The notes under the pieces are model-generated. The model was not told the origin of the DNA. It worked only from the letters and a program-made list of their open reading frames with translations, and did not search any database. A program made the translations under genes and the position numbers. DNA of 64,000 bases from Compostimonas suwonensis (GTDB lineage: Bacteria > Actinomycetota > Actinomycetes > Actinomycetales > Microbacteriaceae). This document shows, in pieces, positions 38,051-47,721 of this stretch. The first letter of the stretch is position 1. Each line of letters begins with the position of its first letter. Location: assembly GCF_002797855.1 (NCBI RefSeq), contig NZ_PGFB01000002.1:1-64000 (forward strand), written 5' to 3'.

Positions 38051-40024
38051 ATGTCGGCCGAGACGGTCGCGCGGGTGCTCATCGACTCACCCCTGCCCCA
38101 GCTCGATCGGCTCTTCGACTACGCGATCCCGGAGGAGCTGCGCGCCGAGGCGCTGCCGGGCGTCCGGGTGAAGGTGCCCTTCCGCAGCGCCGGCCGCTCG
38201 GCCGAGGGCTACCTCGTCGAGCTCGGCGAGCCGGGCGAGGAGTACAGCGGGCGGCTGAGCCCGCTCGAGAGTGTCGTCTCCATCGTGCCCGTGCTGAGCC
38301 CCGAGCTCTGGTCGCTCGCCCGGAAGGTCGCCGACCGCAGCGCCGGCAACGCGAGCGACGTGCTGCGCCTCGCGATACCGCCGCGTCAGGTGCGGGTCGA
38401 GAAGGCTTTCCTGCGCGACGGTTCGGCTGCGGCATCCGCCCCGCTGCCGCTGCCGCTCACCGAGCTCGACGGCTACGGCTCCGAGGTGCTTGAGGCGGTC
38501 GCCGGGGGCGCGCGCCTCGCGGTGGCCGCCGTGCCCCGGCCTGTGCGGCTCGACTCGGGCGAGAGCGTCGGGCACTGGGCGCTGACCCTCGCCCAGCTCG
38601 CCGCCGACACCCTCGCACGGCGTCGCTCCGCGATCCTCGCGGTGCCCGACTTCCGCGACCAGGACCAGCTCGAGGCCGCACTGCACACGCTCGTGCCGGA
38701 GGCGCGCATCCTGCGCAGCGACGCCCGGCAGGCCAACGCCGACCGCTATCGCTCCTTCCTGAGCGCTCTCGGCGATGAGCCCGTCGTGATCGTCGGCAAC
38801 CGGTCGGCCGTCTACGCCCCCGCCCCCGCGCTCGGCCTCATCGCGCTGTGGGACGACGGCGACCCGCTCTTCTCCGAGCAGCTGAGCCCGTATGCGAACG
38901 CGCGGGATGCCGCCCTCATCCGCCAGGAGTCGAGCGGCGCCGCGCTCGTCCTGCTCGCGCACTCGGCGAGCATCGAGGCGCGCAGGCTCGTGCAGCTCGG
39001 CTGGCTCACCGTGTGCGCGCCCACGAAGGTCTGGACGCCGCACATCGTGCCGACGGCCCAGCAGGCCGGGGGGGACGCGCAGTTCGCGGCCGCGAGGATC
39101 CCGTCGACCGCGTGGACGCAGGCTCGCGAGGCGCTCGCACACGGGCCCGTCCTCGTGCAGGTCGCCCGCCCCGGCTACGCACCTGCGCTCGCGTGCGCGA
39201 GCTGCCGTCACTCCGCCCGCTGCGGGGTCTGCCAGGGGCCGCTCGGCCGGCGCTCGGCGAACGCCGTGCCGGCCTGCCAGTGGTGCGGAACCCTCGCCCC
39301 GTCCTGGCACTGCGGCAACTGCGGCGGAACCGAGCTGCGGACGGTCGGCGTCGGCGCCGGACGCACGGCCGAAGACCTCGGCCGAGCCTTCCCCGGCGCG
39401 AAGGTCGTCGTCGCCGACGGCGAGCGCCCGATCCTCACGATCGGCTCCGAGCCGGCCCTCATCGTGGCGACCCGCGGCGCCGAGCCGCGCGCCGAGGGCG
39501 GCTACCGCGCCGTGCTGCTGCTCGACGGCGAGAGGATGCTCGCACGCGAGAGCCTCGGCGTCGACCTCGACTGCCTCAGGCTGTGGTCGAACGCCGCCGC
39601 TCTGAGCGCGCCCGGCGCCCCCACGATGCTCGCCGCGGTCGCCGGCCCGATCGCGACGGCTCTCGCGACCTGGCGGCAAGACCAGTACACCGATCGTGAG
39701 CTCGCCGATCGCCGCACCCTGCGCTTCCCGCCCGCCGTGCGCGTGGCCTCGGTCACGGGCTTCCCCGACACGGTGGCCGCCGCGATCGACGCCCTGCCGC
39801 CGTCGGAGCACCTCGACGTGCTCGGCCCCGTGGGCGTCGACGACGGCCTCACCCGGGCGATCGTGCGCTTCGACTACGGGCTCGGCCCCGAGGTGGCCTC
39901 GTCGCTGCGGGCCTCGGTCGTGGCGGCGGCCACGAGCCGCCGCAAGCCCGCACCCGGGAAGCCCGCCTACCGCACGCCGAATACACTCAGAGTACGTTTC
40001 GACGATCCGGAGATCCTGGCATGA
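38051..40024 (+). CDS. priA: Actinobacterial PriA-like primosomal protein N' (no Walker motifs)
   Basis: A 657-residue homologue of the replication-restart factor PriA. The N-terminal 3'-DNA-binding domain (VARVLIDSPLPQLDRLFDYAIP...GVRVKVPF) and the zinc-binding cysteine cluster (CASCRHSARCGVC...CQWCG...CGNCGG, about residues 381-430) are kept. Where the helicase Walker A would be expected, the sequence reads LDSGESVGHWALTLAQLA, with no GxGKT; Walker B is also not recognisable. Such ATPase-deficient PriA proteins are common in actinobacteria, so a structural rather than helicase role is likely. The fmt start follows 43 bases later. Confidence 0.9.
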   Translation: MSAETVARVLIDSPLPQLDRLFDYAIPEELRAEALPGVRVKVPFRSAGRSAEGYLVELGEPGEEYSGRLSPLESVVSIVPVLSPELWSLARKVADRSAGNASDVLRLAIPPRQVRVEKAFLRDGSAAASAPLPLPLTELDGYGSEVLEAVAGGARLAVAAVPRPVRLDSGESVGHWALTLAQLAADTLARRRSAILAVPDFRDQDQLEAALHTLVPEARILRSDARQANADRYRSFLSALGDEPVVIVGNRSAVYAPAPALGLIALWDDGDPLFSEQLSPYANARDAALIRQESSGAALVLLAHSASIEARRLVQLGWLTVCAPTKVWTPHIVPTAQQAGGDAQFAAARIPSTAWTQAREALAHGPVLVQVARPGYAPALACASCRHSARCGVCQGPLGRRSANAVPACQWCGTLAPSWHCGNCGGTELRTVGVGAGRTAEDLGRAFPGAKVVVADGERPILTIGSEPALIVATRGAEPRAEGGYRAVLLLDGERMLARESLGVDLDCLRLWSNAAALSAPGAPTMLAAVAGPIATALATWRQDQYTDRELADRRTLRFPPAVRVASVTGFPDTVAAAIDALPPSEHLDVLGPVGVDDGLTRAIVRFDYGLGPEVASSLRASVVAAATSRRKPAPGKPAYRTPNTLRVRFDDPEILA

Positions 40025-40067
40025 CCCACCCCACCGACCAGCACGGCAGCGGCGAGCGGGGCACCCG

Positions 40068-40988
40068 GTGAGGCTCGTCTTCGCAGGAACCCCGGATGCC
40101 GCCGTGCCGAGCCTGCGCGCCCTGCACGCCTCGGCGCACGAGGTCCACGCCGTCGTCACCCGCCAGGACGCCCCGCTCGGCCGCAAGAAGGTGCTCACTC
40201 CATCGCCCGTCGCGCGCGCCGCTGACGAGCTCGGGCTGCCCGTGCTCAAGGCCAACCGGCTCGACGAGGAGGCGACCGAGCGGATCGGCGCCCTCTGGCC
40301 CGAGCTCGGGGTCATCGTCGCCTACGGCGGCCTCATCCGCGAGCCGCTGCTCTCGACGCCGACCCACGGCTGGATCAACCTGCACTTCTCCGTGCTGCCC
40401 CGCTGGCGGGGCGCGGCGCCCGTGCAGCGCGCGATCATGGCGGGCGATCCCGTGCTCGGCGCGAGCGTCTTCCAGCTCGTCGCGGGCCTCGACGAGGGCC
40501 CCGTCTTCGCGACGCTCGAACGCCCGGCGCTCCCTGCGGAGACGGCCGGTGACGCGCTCACCGATCTCGCCGGGCGCGGCGCCGCTCTGCTCGCGGACGT
40601 CGTCGACGCGATCGCCGCGGGGACCGCGCGCTCCACGCAGCAGCGCGGCGAGTCGAACTACGCCGCGAAGCTCGGCATCGACGACGCCCGCATCGACTGG
40701 ACCCGCAGCGCCCAGGAGGTGTCGCAGCGGGTGCGCGGCGTGACCCCCGAGCCGGGCGCCTTCACGACGATCGACGAGGAGCGCTTCAAGATCCTCGCGA
40801 TCGGCGGCGCGCACGACACCGTCACCCTCGCCCCGGGTGCGATCGAGAGCCGCGACGGCGCGGTGCTCGTGGGCACGGGCACCGTCGCACTCGAGCTCGC
40901 CCTGGTGCAGCCGGCCGGCAAGCGCCCGATGGAGGCCGCCGCGTGGTGGCGGGGGCACGCGGCATCCGAGACGGTCGTCGCCCGATGA
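40068..40988 (+). CDS. fmt: Methionyl-tRNA formyltransferase
   Basis: A 306-residue enzyme formylating initiator Met-tRNA with 10-formyl-THF. It has RLVFAGTPDAAVPSLRAL, the folate/catalytic region INLHFSVLPRWRGAAPVQRAI, the following ASVFQLVAGLDEGPV, and the C-terminal tRNA-binding OB-like domain starting at YAAKLGIDDARIDW. GTG 40068 gives the expected N-terminus. It overlaps rsmB by 4 bases (ATGA). Confidence 0.96.
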   Translation: MRLVFAGTPDAAVPSLRALHASAHEVHAVVTRQDAPLGRKKVLTPSPVARAADELGLPVLKANRLDEEATERIGALWPELGVIVAYGGLIREPLLSTPTHGWINLHFSVLPRWRGAAPVQRAIMAGDPVLGASVFQLVAGLDEGPVFATLERPALPAETAGDALTDLAGRGAALLADVVDAIAAGTARSTQQRGESNYAAKLGIDDARIDWTRSAQEVSQRVRGVTPEPGAFTTIDEERFKILAIGGAHDTVTLAPGAIESRDGAVLVGTGTVALELALVQPAGKRPMEAAAWWRGHAASETVVAR

Positions 40989-42424
40989 GCGGCGTCACGC
41001 GCCCCGGAGGCGGAGGCCGTCACCGTCAGGGCCCTTCGAGCCGCCCGCGCCTCACCCCCGCGCAGCCCGCGCGCCGGGTCGCCTTCGAGGTGCTCGAGGC
41101 CGTGCGCGAGTCGGATGCCTACGCCAACCTCCTGCTGCCCACCAAGATCTCCCGCGCGGCGCTCGACTCCGCCGACGCGGCGCTCGCCACCGAGCTCACC
41201 TACGGCACCCTGCGCATGATGGGCTACTACGACCGGGTCATCTCGATCGCCGCCGGCCGGCCCGTCGACCAGATCGACCCGCCCATCCTCGACGTGCTGC
41301 GCCTCGGCGTGCACCAGATCCTCTCGACGCGCATCGCGCCGCACGCGGCCGTCAACGAGTCGGTCTCGCTCGCGCGCACGGTGGGCTCGCAGTCGGCGAC
41401 GGGCTTCAGCAACGGTGTGCTGCGCACCATCAGCCGCAGCACTCCGGAGGAGTGGCGGCAGCGTGTGCTCGACGCCGCGAAGGGCTCGGACGACCGGCTC
41501 GCCGCGGAGTACTCGCACCCGGGCTGGGTCGTCCGCGCCCTGCGCGACTCCCTCCAGGCCGAAGGCAGGGGCGAGGAGCTCGAGGAGCTGCTGCTCGCCG
41601 ACAACACGGCCCCGCGCGTCAACATGGTCGCGCTTCCGGGGCTCGCGACCGAGCACGACGTCGACGTCGCCGGATCGAGCCCCAACCGCTTCTCGCCCCT
41701 CGGCTTCGTGCTGCGCGGCGGCGACCCGCAACAGCTCCCGGCCGTGCACAGCGGCACCGTGCGGGTGCAGGACGAGGGCTCCCAGCTGGCCGCGCTCGCC
41801 CTCAGCCGCGCGCGCGGCATCCGGCCGGGGGAGAGCTGGCTCGACCTCTGCGCGGGCCCCGGGGGCAAGGCCGCCCTGCTCGCCGCCGAGGCCCGGCAGG
41901 GTGGGGCGACCCTCGTCGCCAACGAGCTCATCCCGGCCCGCGTCGACCTCGTGCGACGCGCTCTCGGCCGGCTCGAGAGCGAGGTCGAGGTGCACGAGGG
42001 CGACGGGATCGAGTTCGCCCACGACAACCCCGGCCGCTTCGACCGCATCCTGCTCGACGCGCCGTGCACGGGGCTCGGGGCGCTGCGGCGCCGGCCGGAG
42101 GCGCGCTGGCGCAAGACCCCGCGAGACGTCGCGGAGCTCACCGGCCTGCAGGCGCGACTGCTCGACGCGGCGCTCGGCGCGCTCGCGCCCGGCGGGATCG
42201 TCGCCTACGTGACCTGCTCGCCCCACCTCGCCGAGACGCGCCTGATCGTGGACGACGCCGTCGCGAAAGGCGACGGCCGGGTGCGAACGCTCGACACCGC
42301 GGCCGTTCTCGAGTCCCTGAGCGTCGAGCCCCTCGACCTCGCGGGCGCCGACGGCATGGTGCAGCTCTGGCCGCACCGGCACGGCACCGACGCCATGTTC
42401 ATCGCGCTCCTGACCCGCGACTGA
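40985..42424 (+). CDS. rsmB: 16S rRNA m5C967 methyltransferase RsmB
   Basis: A 479-residue SAM-dependent RNA methyltransferase. A basic Gly/Arg-rich leader is followed by a NusB-like RNA-binding domain (about residues 25-160, ARRVAFEVLEAVRESDAYANLLLP) and a Fmu/RsmB catalytic domain. That domain has the SAM site DLCAGPGGKAALLAAEA and two catalytic cysteines in DAPCTGLGALRRRPEARW and VTCSPH. It is translationally coupled to fmt, as in many bacteria. Confidence 0.96.
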   Translation: MSGVTRPGGGGRHRQGPSSRPRLTPAQPARRVAFEVLEAVRESDAYANLLLPTKISRAALDSADAALATELTYGTLRMMGYYDRVISIAAGRPVDQIDPPILDVLRLGVHQILSTRIAPHAAVNESVSLARTVGSQSATGFSNGVLRTISRSTPEEWRQRVLDAAKGSDDRLAAEYSHPGWVVRALRDSLQAEGRGEELEELLLADNTAPRVNMVALPGLATEHDVDVAGSSPNRFSPLGFVLRGGDPQQLPAVHSGTVRVQDEGSQLAALALSRARGIRPGESWLDLCAGPGGKAALLAAEARQGGATLVANELIPARVDLVRRALGRLESEVEVHEGDGIEFAHDNPGRFDRILLDAPCTGLGALRRRPEARWRKTPRDVAELTGLQARLLDAALGALAPGGIVAYVTCSPHLAETRLIVDDAVAKGDGRVRTLDTAAVLESLSVEPLDLAGADGMVQLWPHRHGTDAMFIALLTRD

Positions 42425-42447
42425 GCCGCGCGACCCGCCCCCGCGGC

Positions 42448-42453
42448 TACGCT
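42448..42453 (+). promoter_or_regulatory. -10 box of rpe, leaderless arrangement
   Basis: TACGCT ends 6 bases before the rpe ATG at 42460. No ribosome site fits in between, so a leaderless transcript is likely. Confidence 0.45.
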
Positions 42454-42459
42454 GAGATC

Positions 42460-43128
42460 ATGCCTACGCCGATCCGGATCAATCCGAGCATCCTCGCCGC
42501 GGACTTCGTCAACATGCAGAGCGAGCTCGGCCGGATCGCATCGGCCGATCTCGTGCACGTCGACGTCATGGACAACCACTTCGTGCCGAACCTCACCTTC
42601 GGCCCACAGATGGTGGAGCGCATCCAGGCGGTGTCGCCCATCCCGCTCGACGTGCATCTCATGATCGACGATCCGGAGCGCTGGGCACCCGGCTACGCCG
42701 AGCTCGGCGCCTTCTCGGTCACCTTCCACGCCGAGGCCTCGGCCGACCCGGTCGCGCTCGCCCGCCGGCTCCGCGGGATCGGCGCGCGCGCGGGTCTCGC
42801 CCTCAAACCGGGCACGGCGGTCGAGCCGTACCTCGAGCTGCTCGGCGAGTTCGACCAGGTGCTCGTGATGACGGTGGAGCCGGGCTTCGGCGGCCAGAGC
42901 TTTATGCCGAGCACGATGCCCAAGCTGCTCAGCCTGCGCGAGGAGGTTGCCCGCCGGGGCGTCGACGTCTGGCTGCAGGTCGACGGCGGCATCACCGCCG
43001 CGACGATCGGGATGGCGGCCGAGGCGGGGGCCGACACCTTCGTGGCCGGCTCGAGCGTCTTCTCGGGCGACGACCCGGCATCCAACATCGATGCACTGCG
43101 CCGAGCGGCACAGAGCCACTCGCACTGA
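42460..43128 (+). CDS. rpe: Ribulose-phosphate 3-epimerase
   Basis: A 222-residue TIM-barrel enzyme interconverting ribulose 5-phosphate and xylulose 5-phosphate in the pentose phosphate pathway. It has INPSILAADFVNMQSEL, the metal-binding HVDVMDNHFVPNLTFGP and DVHLMIDDPERW, VEPGFGGQSFMP and the second catalytic Asp in LQVDGGITAATI. It probably has its own leaderless promoter. Confidence 0.97.
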   Translation: MPTPIRINPSILAADFVNMQSELGRIASADLVHVDVMDNHFVPNLTFGPQMVERIQAVSPIPLDVHLMIDDPERWAPGYAELGAFSVTFHAEASADPVALARRLRGIGARAGLALKPGTAVEPYLELLGEFDQVLVMTVEPGFGGQSFMPSTMPKLLSLREEVARRGVDVWLQVDGGITAATIGMAAEAGADTFVAGSSVFSGDDPASNIDALRRAAQSHSH

Positions 43129-43131
43129 CGG

Positions 43132-43137
43132 TAGCCT
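43132..43137 (+). promoter_or_regulatory. -10 box of hisE, leaderless arrangement
   Basis: TAGCCT ends 6 bases before the hisE GTG at 43144, again with no Shine-Dalgarno sequence between. Confidence 0.45.
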
Positions 43138-43143
43138 TAGACG

Positions 43144-43407
43144 GTGAAAACCTTCGACGACCTCTTTGCTGAACTCAGCGAGAAGGCCCAGACCCGGCCC
43201 GAAGGCTCGGGAACCGTGCGCGAGCTCGACACGGGTGTGCACGGGATCGGGAAGAAGGTCGTCGAAGAGGCAGCCGAAGTCTGGATGGCCGCAGAGTACG
43301 AGTCGGATGAGCGCACCGCCGAGGAGATCTCCCAGCTGATCTACCACGTGCAGGTCCTCATGATCGCGCGCGGGCTCAGCCCGGCCGACGTGTACCGACA
43401 TCTGTGA
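43144..43407 (+). CDS. hisE: Phosphoribosyl-ATP diphosphatase
   Basis: An 87-residue MazG-like helical enzyme that hydrolyses PR-ATP to PR-AMP, the second step of histidine synthesis. The metal-binding EE motif lies in [15 protein letters not shown], followed by [18 protein letters not shown]. It is a stand-alone HisE; its cyclohydrolase partner HisI is a separate gene 1.7 kb on. hisG follows 80 bases later. Confidence 0.95.
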   Translation: MKTFDDLFAELSEKAQTRPEGSGTVRELDTGVHGIGKKVVEEAAEVWMAAEYESDERTAEEISQLIYHVQVLMIARGLSPADVYRHL

Positions 43408-43487
43408 TGGTGAACTGCTGTGATGCAGAACAGAACAACTGAGCATCCTCCCCGTCGATGTCCACCTCCAGCCTAGGAAGTACACAC

Positions 43488-44327
43488 ATGCTGCGCATCG
43501 CAGTGCCCAACAAGGGCTCCCTCTCAGAAACCGCGGCCCAGATGCTGCTCGAGGCCGGCTACTCCGGCCGGCGCGACCCCAAAGAGCTCCACCACTCCGA
43601 TCCGCGCAACGACGTCGAGTTCTTCTACCTGCGCCCTCGCGACATCGCGACCTACGTGGGCTCGGGTGCGCTCGACGTCGGCATCACGGGCCGCGACCTC
43701 CTGCTCGACTCGGGCTCGTCCGCCGTCGAGACGGCGAGCCTGGGCTTCGGCCGCTCGACCTTCCGCTTCGCCGGGCCGGCCGGGGAGTTCTCCGAGCTCG
43801 CCGACATGGCGGGGCTGCGGGTGGCGACGAGCTACCCGGGCCTCGTGGGCGACTTCCTCGCCGAGGCCGGCGTGTCCGTCGCGCTCATCAAGCTCGACGG
43901 CGCGGTCGAGTCGGCCGTGCGCCTCGGCGTCGCCGACGTGATCGCCGATGTCGTCGAGACCGGCACCACGCTCAGGAACGCCGGGCTCGAGGTCTTCGGC
44001 CCCGTCATTCTGCAGTCGAACGCGGTTCTCGTGAGCTCGCCGGAGGAGAAGCCCGGCGTCGCGACCCTGCTGCGCCGCCTGCAGGGCGTGCTCGTGGCGC
44101 GCGAGTACGTGCTCATGGACTACGACTGCCCCGTCGCGATCCTCGACGAGGCCACGGCGCTCGTGCCCGGCTTCGAGTCGCCGACCGTCTCGCCTCTGCA
44201 CGACCCCGAGTGGGTGGCCGTGCGGGTCATGGTGCCGCGCACCGAGACCAACCTCGTGATGGACAGGCTCTACGATCTCGGGGCGCGTGCGATCCTGGTC
44301 AGCTCGATCCACGCCGCCCGGCTCTAG
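43488..44327 (+). CDS. hisG: ATP phosphoribosyltransferase, long form
   Basis: A 279-residue first enzyme of histidine synthesis, joining PRPP and ATP. The N-terminal [46 protein letters not shown] and the PRPP loop [17 protein letters not shown] are typical. The C-terminal 75 residues form the ACT-like regulatory domain of long-form HisG, so feedback inhibition by histidine is likely. ATG 43488 is used because AGGAAG lies 8 bases upstream and the N-terminus matches the family. hisF follows after 8 bases. Confidence 0.97.
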   Translation: MLRIAVPNKGSLSETAAQMLLEAGYSGRRDPKELHHSDPRNDVEFFYLRPRDIATYVGSGALDVGITGRDLLLDSGSSAVETASLGFGRSTFRFAGPAGEFSELADMAGLRVATSYPGLVGDFLAEAGVSVALIKLDGAVESAVRLGVADVIADVVETGTTLRNAGLEVFGPVILQSNAVLVSSPEEKPGVATLLRRLQGVLVAREYVLMDYDCPVAILDEATALVPGFESPTVSPLHDPEWVAVRVMVPRTETNLVMDRLYDLGARAILVSSIHAARL

Positions 44328-44335
44328 GAGCGGCC

Positions 44336-45100
44336 ATGTCTCTCGCTGTCAGAGTCATCCCGTGCCTCGACGTCGCCGACGGGCGGGTCGTCAAAGGGGT
44401 CAACTTCCAGAACCTGCGGGATGCCGGTGACCCGGTCGAGCTCGCACGCCGCTACTTCGAGCAGGGCGCCGACGAGCTCACCTTCCTCGACGTGACCGCG
44501 ACGGTCGACGACCGCTCGACGACCTACGAGGTCGTGCAGGCGACCGCCGAGCAGGTCTTCATCCCGCTCACGGTCGGCGGGGGCGTGCGCAGCGCCGAGG
44601 ACGTCGCTCGTCTGCTCGGCCACGGCGCCGACAAGATCGGCGTCAACAGCGCCGCGATCGCGCGCCCCGAGCTCCTCTCCGAGATCGCCGACCGCTTCGG
44701 CGCGCAGGTGCTCGTGCTCTCGCTCGACGTCACCCGCAACGCGTCCGCCGAGTCGGGCTTCGTCGTGACGACGCACGGCGGCCGGGTCGAGACCGACCTC
44801 GACGCCCTCGTCTGGGCGCGGCGCGCCATCGAGCTGGGTGCGGGCGAGCTGCTCGTCAACTCGATCGACGCCGACGGCACCAAGGAGGGCTTCGACCTCG
44901 AGCTCGTCGCCGCGATGCGGGCGATCAGCTCGGTTCCCGTCATCGCGTCGGGCGGAGCAGGAGCCCTGCGGGACTTCGCGCCGGCACTTCGGGCGGGCGC
45001 GGACGCCGTGCTCGCGGCATCCGTCTTCCACTCGGGTGAGCTCACGATCGGCCAGGTCAAGAACGAGCTGGCCGCAGAAGGGATTGTGGTGAGGGCATGA
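44336..45100 (+). CDS. hisF: Imidazole glycerol phosphate synthase subunit HisF
   Basis: A 254-residue TIM-barrel cyclase subunit. It closes the imidazole ring using ammonia from HisH, whose gene is not in the window. The two catalytic Asp lie in [18 protein letters not shown] and [29 protein letters not shown] and [12 protein letters not shown] are the phosphate-binding repeats. It overlaps hisI (ATGA). Confidence 0.97.
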   Translation: MSLAVRVIPCLDVADGRVVKGVNFQNLRDAGDPVELARRYFEQGADELTFLDVTATVDDRSTTYEVVQATAEQVFIPLTVGGGVRSAEDVARLLGHGADKIGVNSAAIARPELLSEIADRFGAQVLVLSLDVTRNASAESGFVVTTHGGRVETDLDALVWARRAIELGAGELLVNSIDADGTKEGFDLELVAAMRAISSVPVIASGGAGALRDFAPALRAGADAVLAASVFHSGELTIGQVKNELAAEGIVVRA

Positions 45101-45456
45101 GCACGCAAGACGTCATCGACAGGGTCGCCTTCACGGCCGACGGGCTCGCGCCCGCGATCATCCAGCAGTGGGACTCGAAAGAGGTGCTCATGCTGGGCTG
45201 GATGGACGCGGAGGCGCTCCGTCGCACCCTCACCGAGGGCAGGGTCACCTTCTGGTCGCGCTCCCGGCAGGAGTACTGGCGCAAGGGCGACACCTCGGGC
45301 AACCCCCAGTACGTGCGCTCCGCCGCCCTCGACTGCGATGGCGATACCATTCTCGTGCAGGTCGACCAGATCGGCGTCGCCTGCCACACGGGCACCCGCA
45401 CCTGCTTCGACGGCGATCCGGTCGACGTCGTCGTCGGCTCGCCCGACCTCGTTTGA
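45097..45456 (+). CDS. hisI: Phosphoribosyl-AMP cyclohydrolase
   Basis: A 119-residue zinc enzyme opening the purine ring of PR-AMP, third step of histidine synthesis. Metal and catalytic residues lie in [32 protein letters not shown] and [10 protein letters not shown]. It is the short, stand-alone form. trpE follows 28 bases later, so the his and trp genes are probably cotranscribed here. Confidence 0.96.
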   Translation: MSTQDVIDRVAFTADGLAPAIIQQWDSKEVLMLGWMDAEALRRTLTEGRVTFWSRSRQEYWRKGDTSGNPQYVRSAALDCDGDTILVQVDQIGVACHTGTRTCFDGDPVDVVVGSPDLV

Positions 45457-45484
45457 CGCCTCTTCCACGCCGGAGTAGTTCCTC

Positions 45485-47029
45485 ATGACAAGCACGCTGC
45501 CACGCCACCCGAACGGCACGACCACACGCGATCAGTTCGAGAGCCTGCTCGAGGAGCACCGGGTGATCCCCGTCGTGCGCGAGCTCTTCGCCGACGGCGA
45601 GACGCCGGTTGGCATCTACCGCAAGCTCGCCGCGGGCCGTCCCGGCTCGTTCCTGCTCGAATCGGCGGAGCAGGGCGGCATCTGGTCGCGTTTCTCCTTC
45701 GTGGGGGTCTCCTCCTTCGGCGCCCTGAGCCAGAGCGGAGACGAAGCGGTCTGGCTCGACTACGGGCTGAGCGCCGAGCGCGCCCTCGGCGACGGCGTGC
45801 ACGGAGCCCCGCTCGAAGCCCTCGCGGCGCTCTACGAGCGCTGGCAGACACCGCGGATCCCCGGCAACGCGCCGCTCACGGGCGGTCTCGTCGGATTCAT
45901 CGGCTGGGAGGCGATCCGTCAGATCGAGCGGCTGCCGAACCGCCCGCCGGCCGACTACTCGGTGCCCGGGCAGACGCTCTGCTTCGTCGCGGAGCTCATC
46001 GTGCTCGACCACAAGATCGGCACGGTGCAGCTCGTCTCCAACGTGCTCAACGACGGCACCCAGAGCCCCGACGAGCTGTGGGCGGCTGCGCAGGCGAGCC
46101 TCGACACGATGCAGTCGGCGCTCGCGCAGCCGAGCGAGACCTGGCTCGGCGACGTCGACTTCGACGCCCCGTCGAGCGCCGCCTCGCGCACCCTCGAAGA
46201 CGACTTCCTCGGCTCGGTCGTGACCGCCAAGCGCCACATCGTCGACGGCGACATCTTCCAGGTCGTCATCTCGCAGCGTTTCGACCAGCCGACCGACGCC
46301 GATCCGCTCGACGTCTACCGGGTGCTGCGCACGCTCAATCCGAGCCCCTACATGTACCTCCTGCACCTCGAGTCGCCCGAGGGCGAGCCGTTCTCGATCG
46401 TGGGCTCCTCGCCCGAGGCGCTCTTCAAGGTGCAGAACGACCGGGTGTTCACCCACCCGATCGCCGGCTCGAAACCGCGCGGGGCGACCCCGGAGGAGGA
46501 CTCGGCCCTCGCGACCGAGCTCATCTCCGACGAGAAGGAGCGCGCCGAGCACCTCATGCTCGTCGACCTCGCGCGCAACGACCTGCTCAAGGTGTGCCGC
46601 GCGGGCAGCGTCGAGGTCAGCGAGTTCATGCGCATCGAGCGGTTCAGCCATATCATGCACATCGTCTCCTCGGTCGAGGGCGAGCTGCTCCCGGATGCCA
46701 CGGCCATCGACGTCTTCCGTGCGACGTTCCCCGCCGGAACGCTCTCCGGCGCTCCGAAGCCGCGAGCGCTCGAGATCATCGACGACCTCGAGCCCGCCCA
46801 GCGCGGCGTCTACGGGGGAGTGGTCGGCTACTTCGGCTTCGCGGGCGACGCGGATCTCGCGATCGCCATCCGCACGGCGACGATCATCGACGGCGTCGCC
46901 CACGTGCAGGCGGGAGGCGGCCTCGTGGCCGACTCGAACCCGCGCTCCGAGTTCCAGGAGTCGCAGAACAAGGCCGCGGCGCCCCTGCGGGCGGTCGCGG
47001 TCGCCAACACTCTCAGACGGGTGCAGTGA
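45485..47029 (+). CDS. trpE: Anthranilate synthase component I
   Basis: A 514-residue enzyme making anthranilate from chorismate. The N-terminal part holds the tryptophan feedback motif FLLESAEQGG. The C-terminal chorismate-binding domain has EDDFLGSVVTAKRHIVDGDIF, PSPYMYLLHLE, FSIVGSSPEALFKV, TLSGAPKPRALEIIDDLEP and VGYFGFAGDADLAIAIRTA. The glutamine-using subunit (trpG) and trpD are elsewhere. ATG 45485 follows GGAGTAG. The next gene starts 2 bases after the stop. Confidence 0.96.
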   Translation: MTSTLPRHPNGTTTRDQFESLLEEHRVIPVVRELFADGETPVGIYRKLAAGRPGSFLLESAEQGGIWSRFSFVGVSSFGALSQSGDEAVWLDYGLSAERALGDGVHGAPLEALAALYERWQTPRIPGNAPLTGGLVGFIGWEAIRQIERLPNRPPADYSVPGQTLCFVAELIVLDHKIGTVQLVSNVLNDGTQSPDELWAAAQASLDTMQSALAQPSETWLGDVDFDAPSSAASRTLEDDFLGSVVTAKRHIVDGDIFQVVISQRFDQPTDADPLDVYRVLRTLNPSPYMYLLHLESPEGEPFSIVGSSPEALFKVQNDRVFTHPIAGSKPRGATPEEDSALATELISDEKERAEHLMLVDLARNDLLKVCRAGSVEVSEFMRIERFSHIMHIVSSVEGELLPDATAIDVFRATFPAGTLSGAPKPRALEIIDDLEPAQRGVYGGVVGYFGFAGDADLAIAIRTATIIDGVAHVQAGGGLVADSNPRSEFQESQNKAAAPLRAVAVANTLRRVQ

Positions 47030-47031
47030 GC

Positions 47032-47667
47032 ATGACGACGTCACAGCAGGCGAAGCGCGGCTCGGCGCGCGTCAAGTACCTCATCCTGCTGCTCGTCGCC
47101 GTCTCGAGCGGCATCGGCCTGCTCGCCTGGTCGCAGCCCTGGTCGACCCTCACGCTACTCACGGGTGCGACGATCCCGGTCGACGGCTCGGTCGCGGCGC
47201 CGGCACTGAGCGCCCTGTCGCTCGCGGGGCTCGCCCTGGCCGCGGCGCTCGCGATCGCGGGGCCCGTCTTCCGCATCGTGCTCGGCATCCTCGACATCCT
47301 CCTCGGCGGCTGCGTGCTGCTCTCCGCCTCGCTCGCGCTGGCCGATCCGGTCGCCGCCGGAGCGTCGGCGGTCACCACCACGACGGGTGTGGCGGGCTCC
47401 GACTCCGTCTCGGCGCTCGTCGACTCGTGGTCGTCGACCGCGTGGGGCGCGGTGGCGGTGGCGGGCGGCATCCTGACCGTCGTCGGCGGCCTCGCGGTGT
47501 GCGTCACCTCGCGACGCTGGCCGGCGTCCTCCCGACGGTACCAGCCCGTCGTGCTCGTGCCCGCCGACGGCAGCGCGGCTCTCGCGACGGAGGAGACCGA
47601 GGCCGACCGCAACGTCGACGCCTGGGACGAGCTGAGCCGGGGAGACGACCCGACGCGCCCCGCATGA
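47032..47667 (+). CDS. Trp-region conserved membrane protein (TIGR02234 type)
   Basis: A 211-residue protein with four predicted membrane helices (about residues 15-35, 55-80, 82-105 and 140-162) and a charged cytoplasmic C-terminal tail of about 45 residues. Membrane proteins of this kind sit in the tryptophan cluster of many actinobacteria between trpE and trpC; the function is not known. The ATG at 47032 is used; a GTG at 47026 overlapping the trpE stop (GTGA) is an alternative and would add two residues. Confidence 0.85.
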   Translation: MTTSQQAKRGSARVKYLILLLVAVSSGIGLLAWSQPWSTLTLLTGATIPVDGSVAAPALSALSLAGLALAAALAIAGPVFRIVLGILDILLGGCVLLSASLALADPVAAGASAVTTTTGVAGSDSVSALVDSWSSTAWGAVAVAGGILTVVGGLAVCVTSRRWPASSRRYQPVVLVPADGSAALATEETEADRNVDAWDELSRGDDPTRPA

Positions 47668-47668
47668 G

Positions 47669-47697
47669 TTCACCCGGGGCAGACGAATCTGTAGACT
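47669..47697 (+). promoter_or_regulatory. Promoter of the HGxxPAAW-trpCBA group
   Basis: TTCACC (47669-47674), 17 bases, TAGACT (47692-47697), lying immediately after the previous stop. It would give a leader of about 105 bases. Confidence 0.55.
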
Positions 47698-47702
47698 TGC
47701 CG

Positions 47703-47721
47703 CGAGGCGCTCGTCGCCTCG
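47703..47721 (+). repeat. Hairpin at the start of the trpCBA leader
   Basis: CGAGGCG-CTCGT-CGCCTCG would form at the very 5' end of the predicted transcript. The rest of the leader has no run of Trp codons and no T-box-like sequence, so classical attenuation is not supported. Confidence 0.4.
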
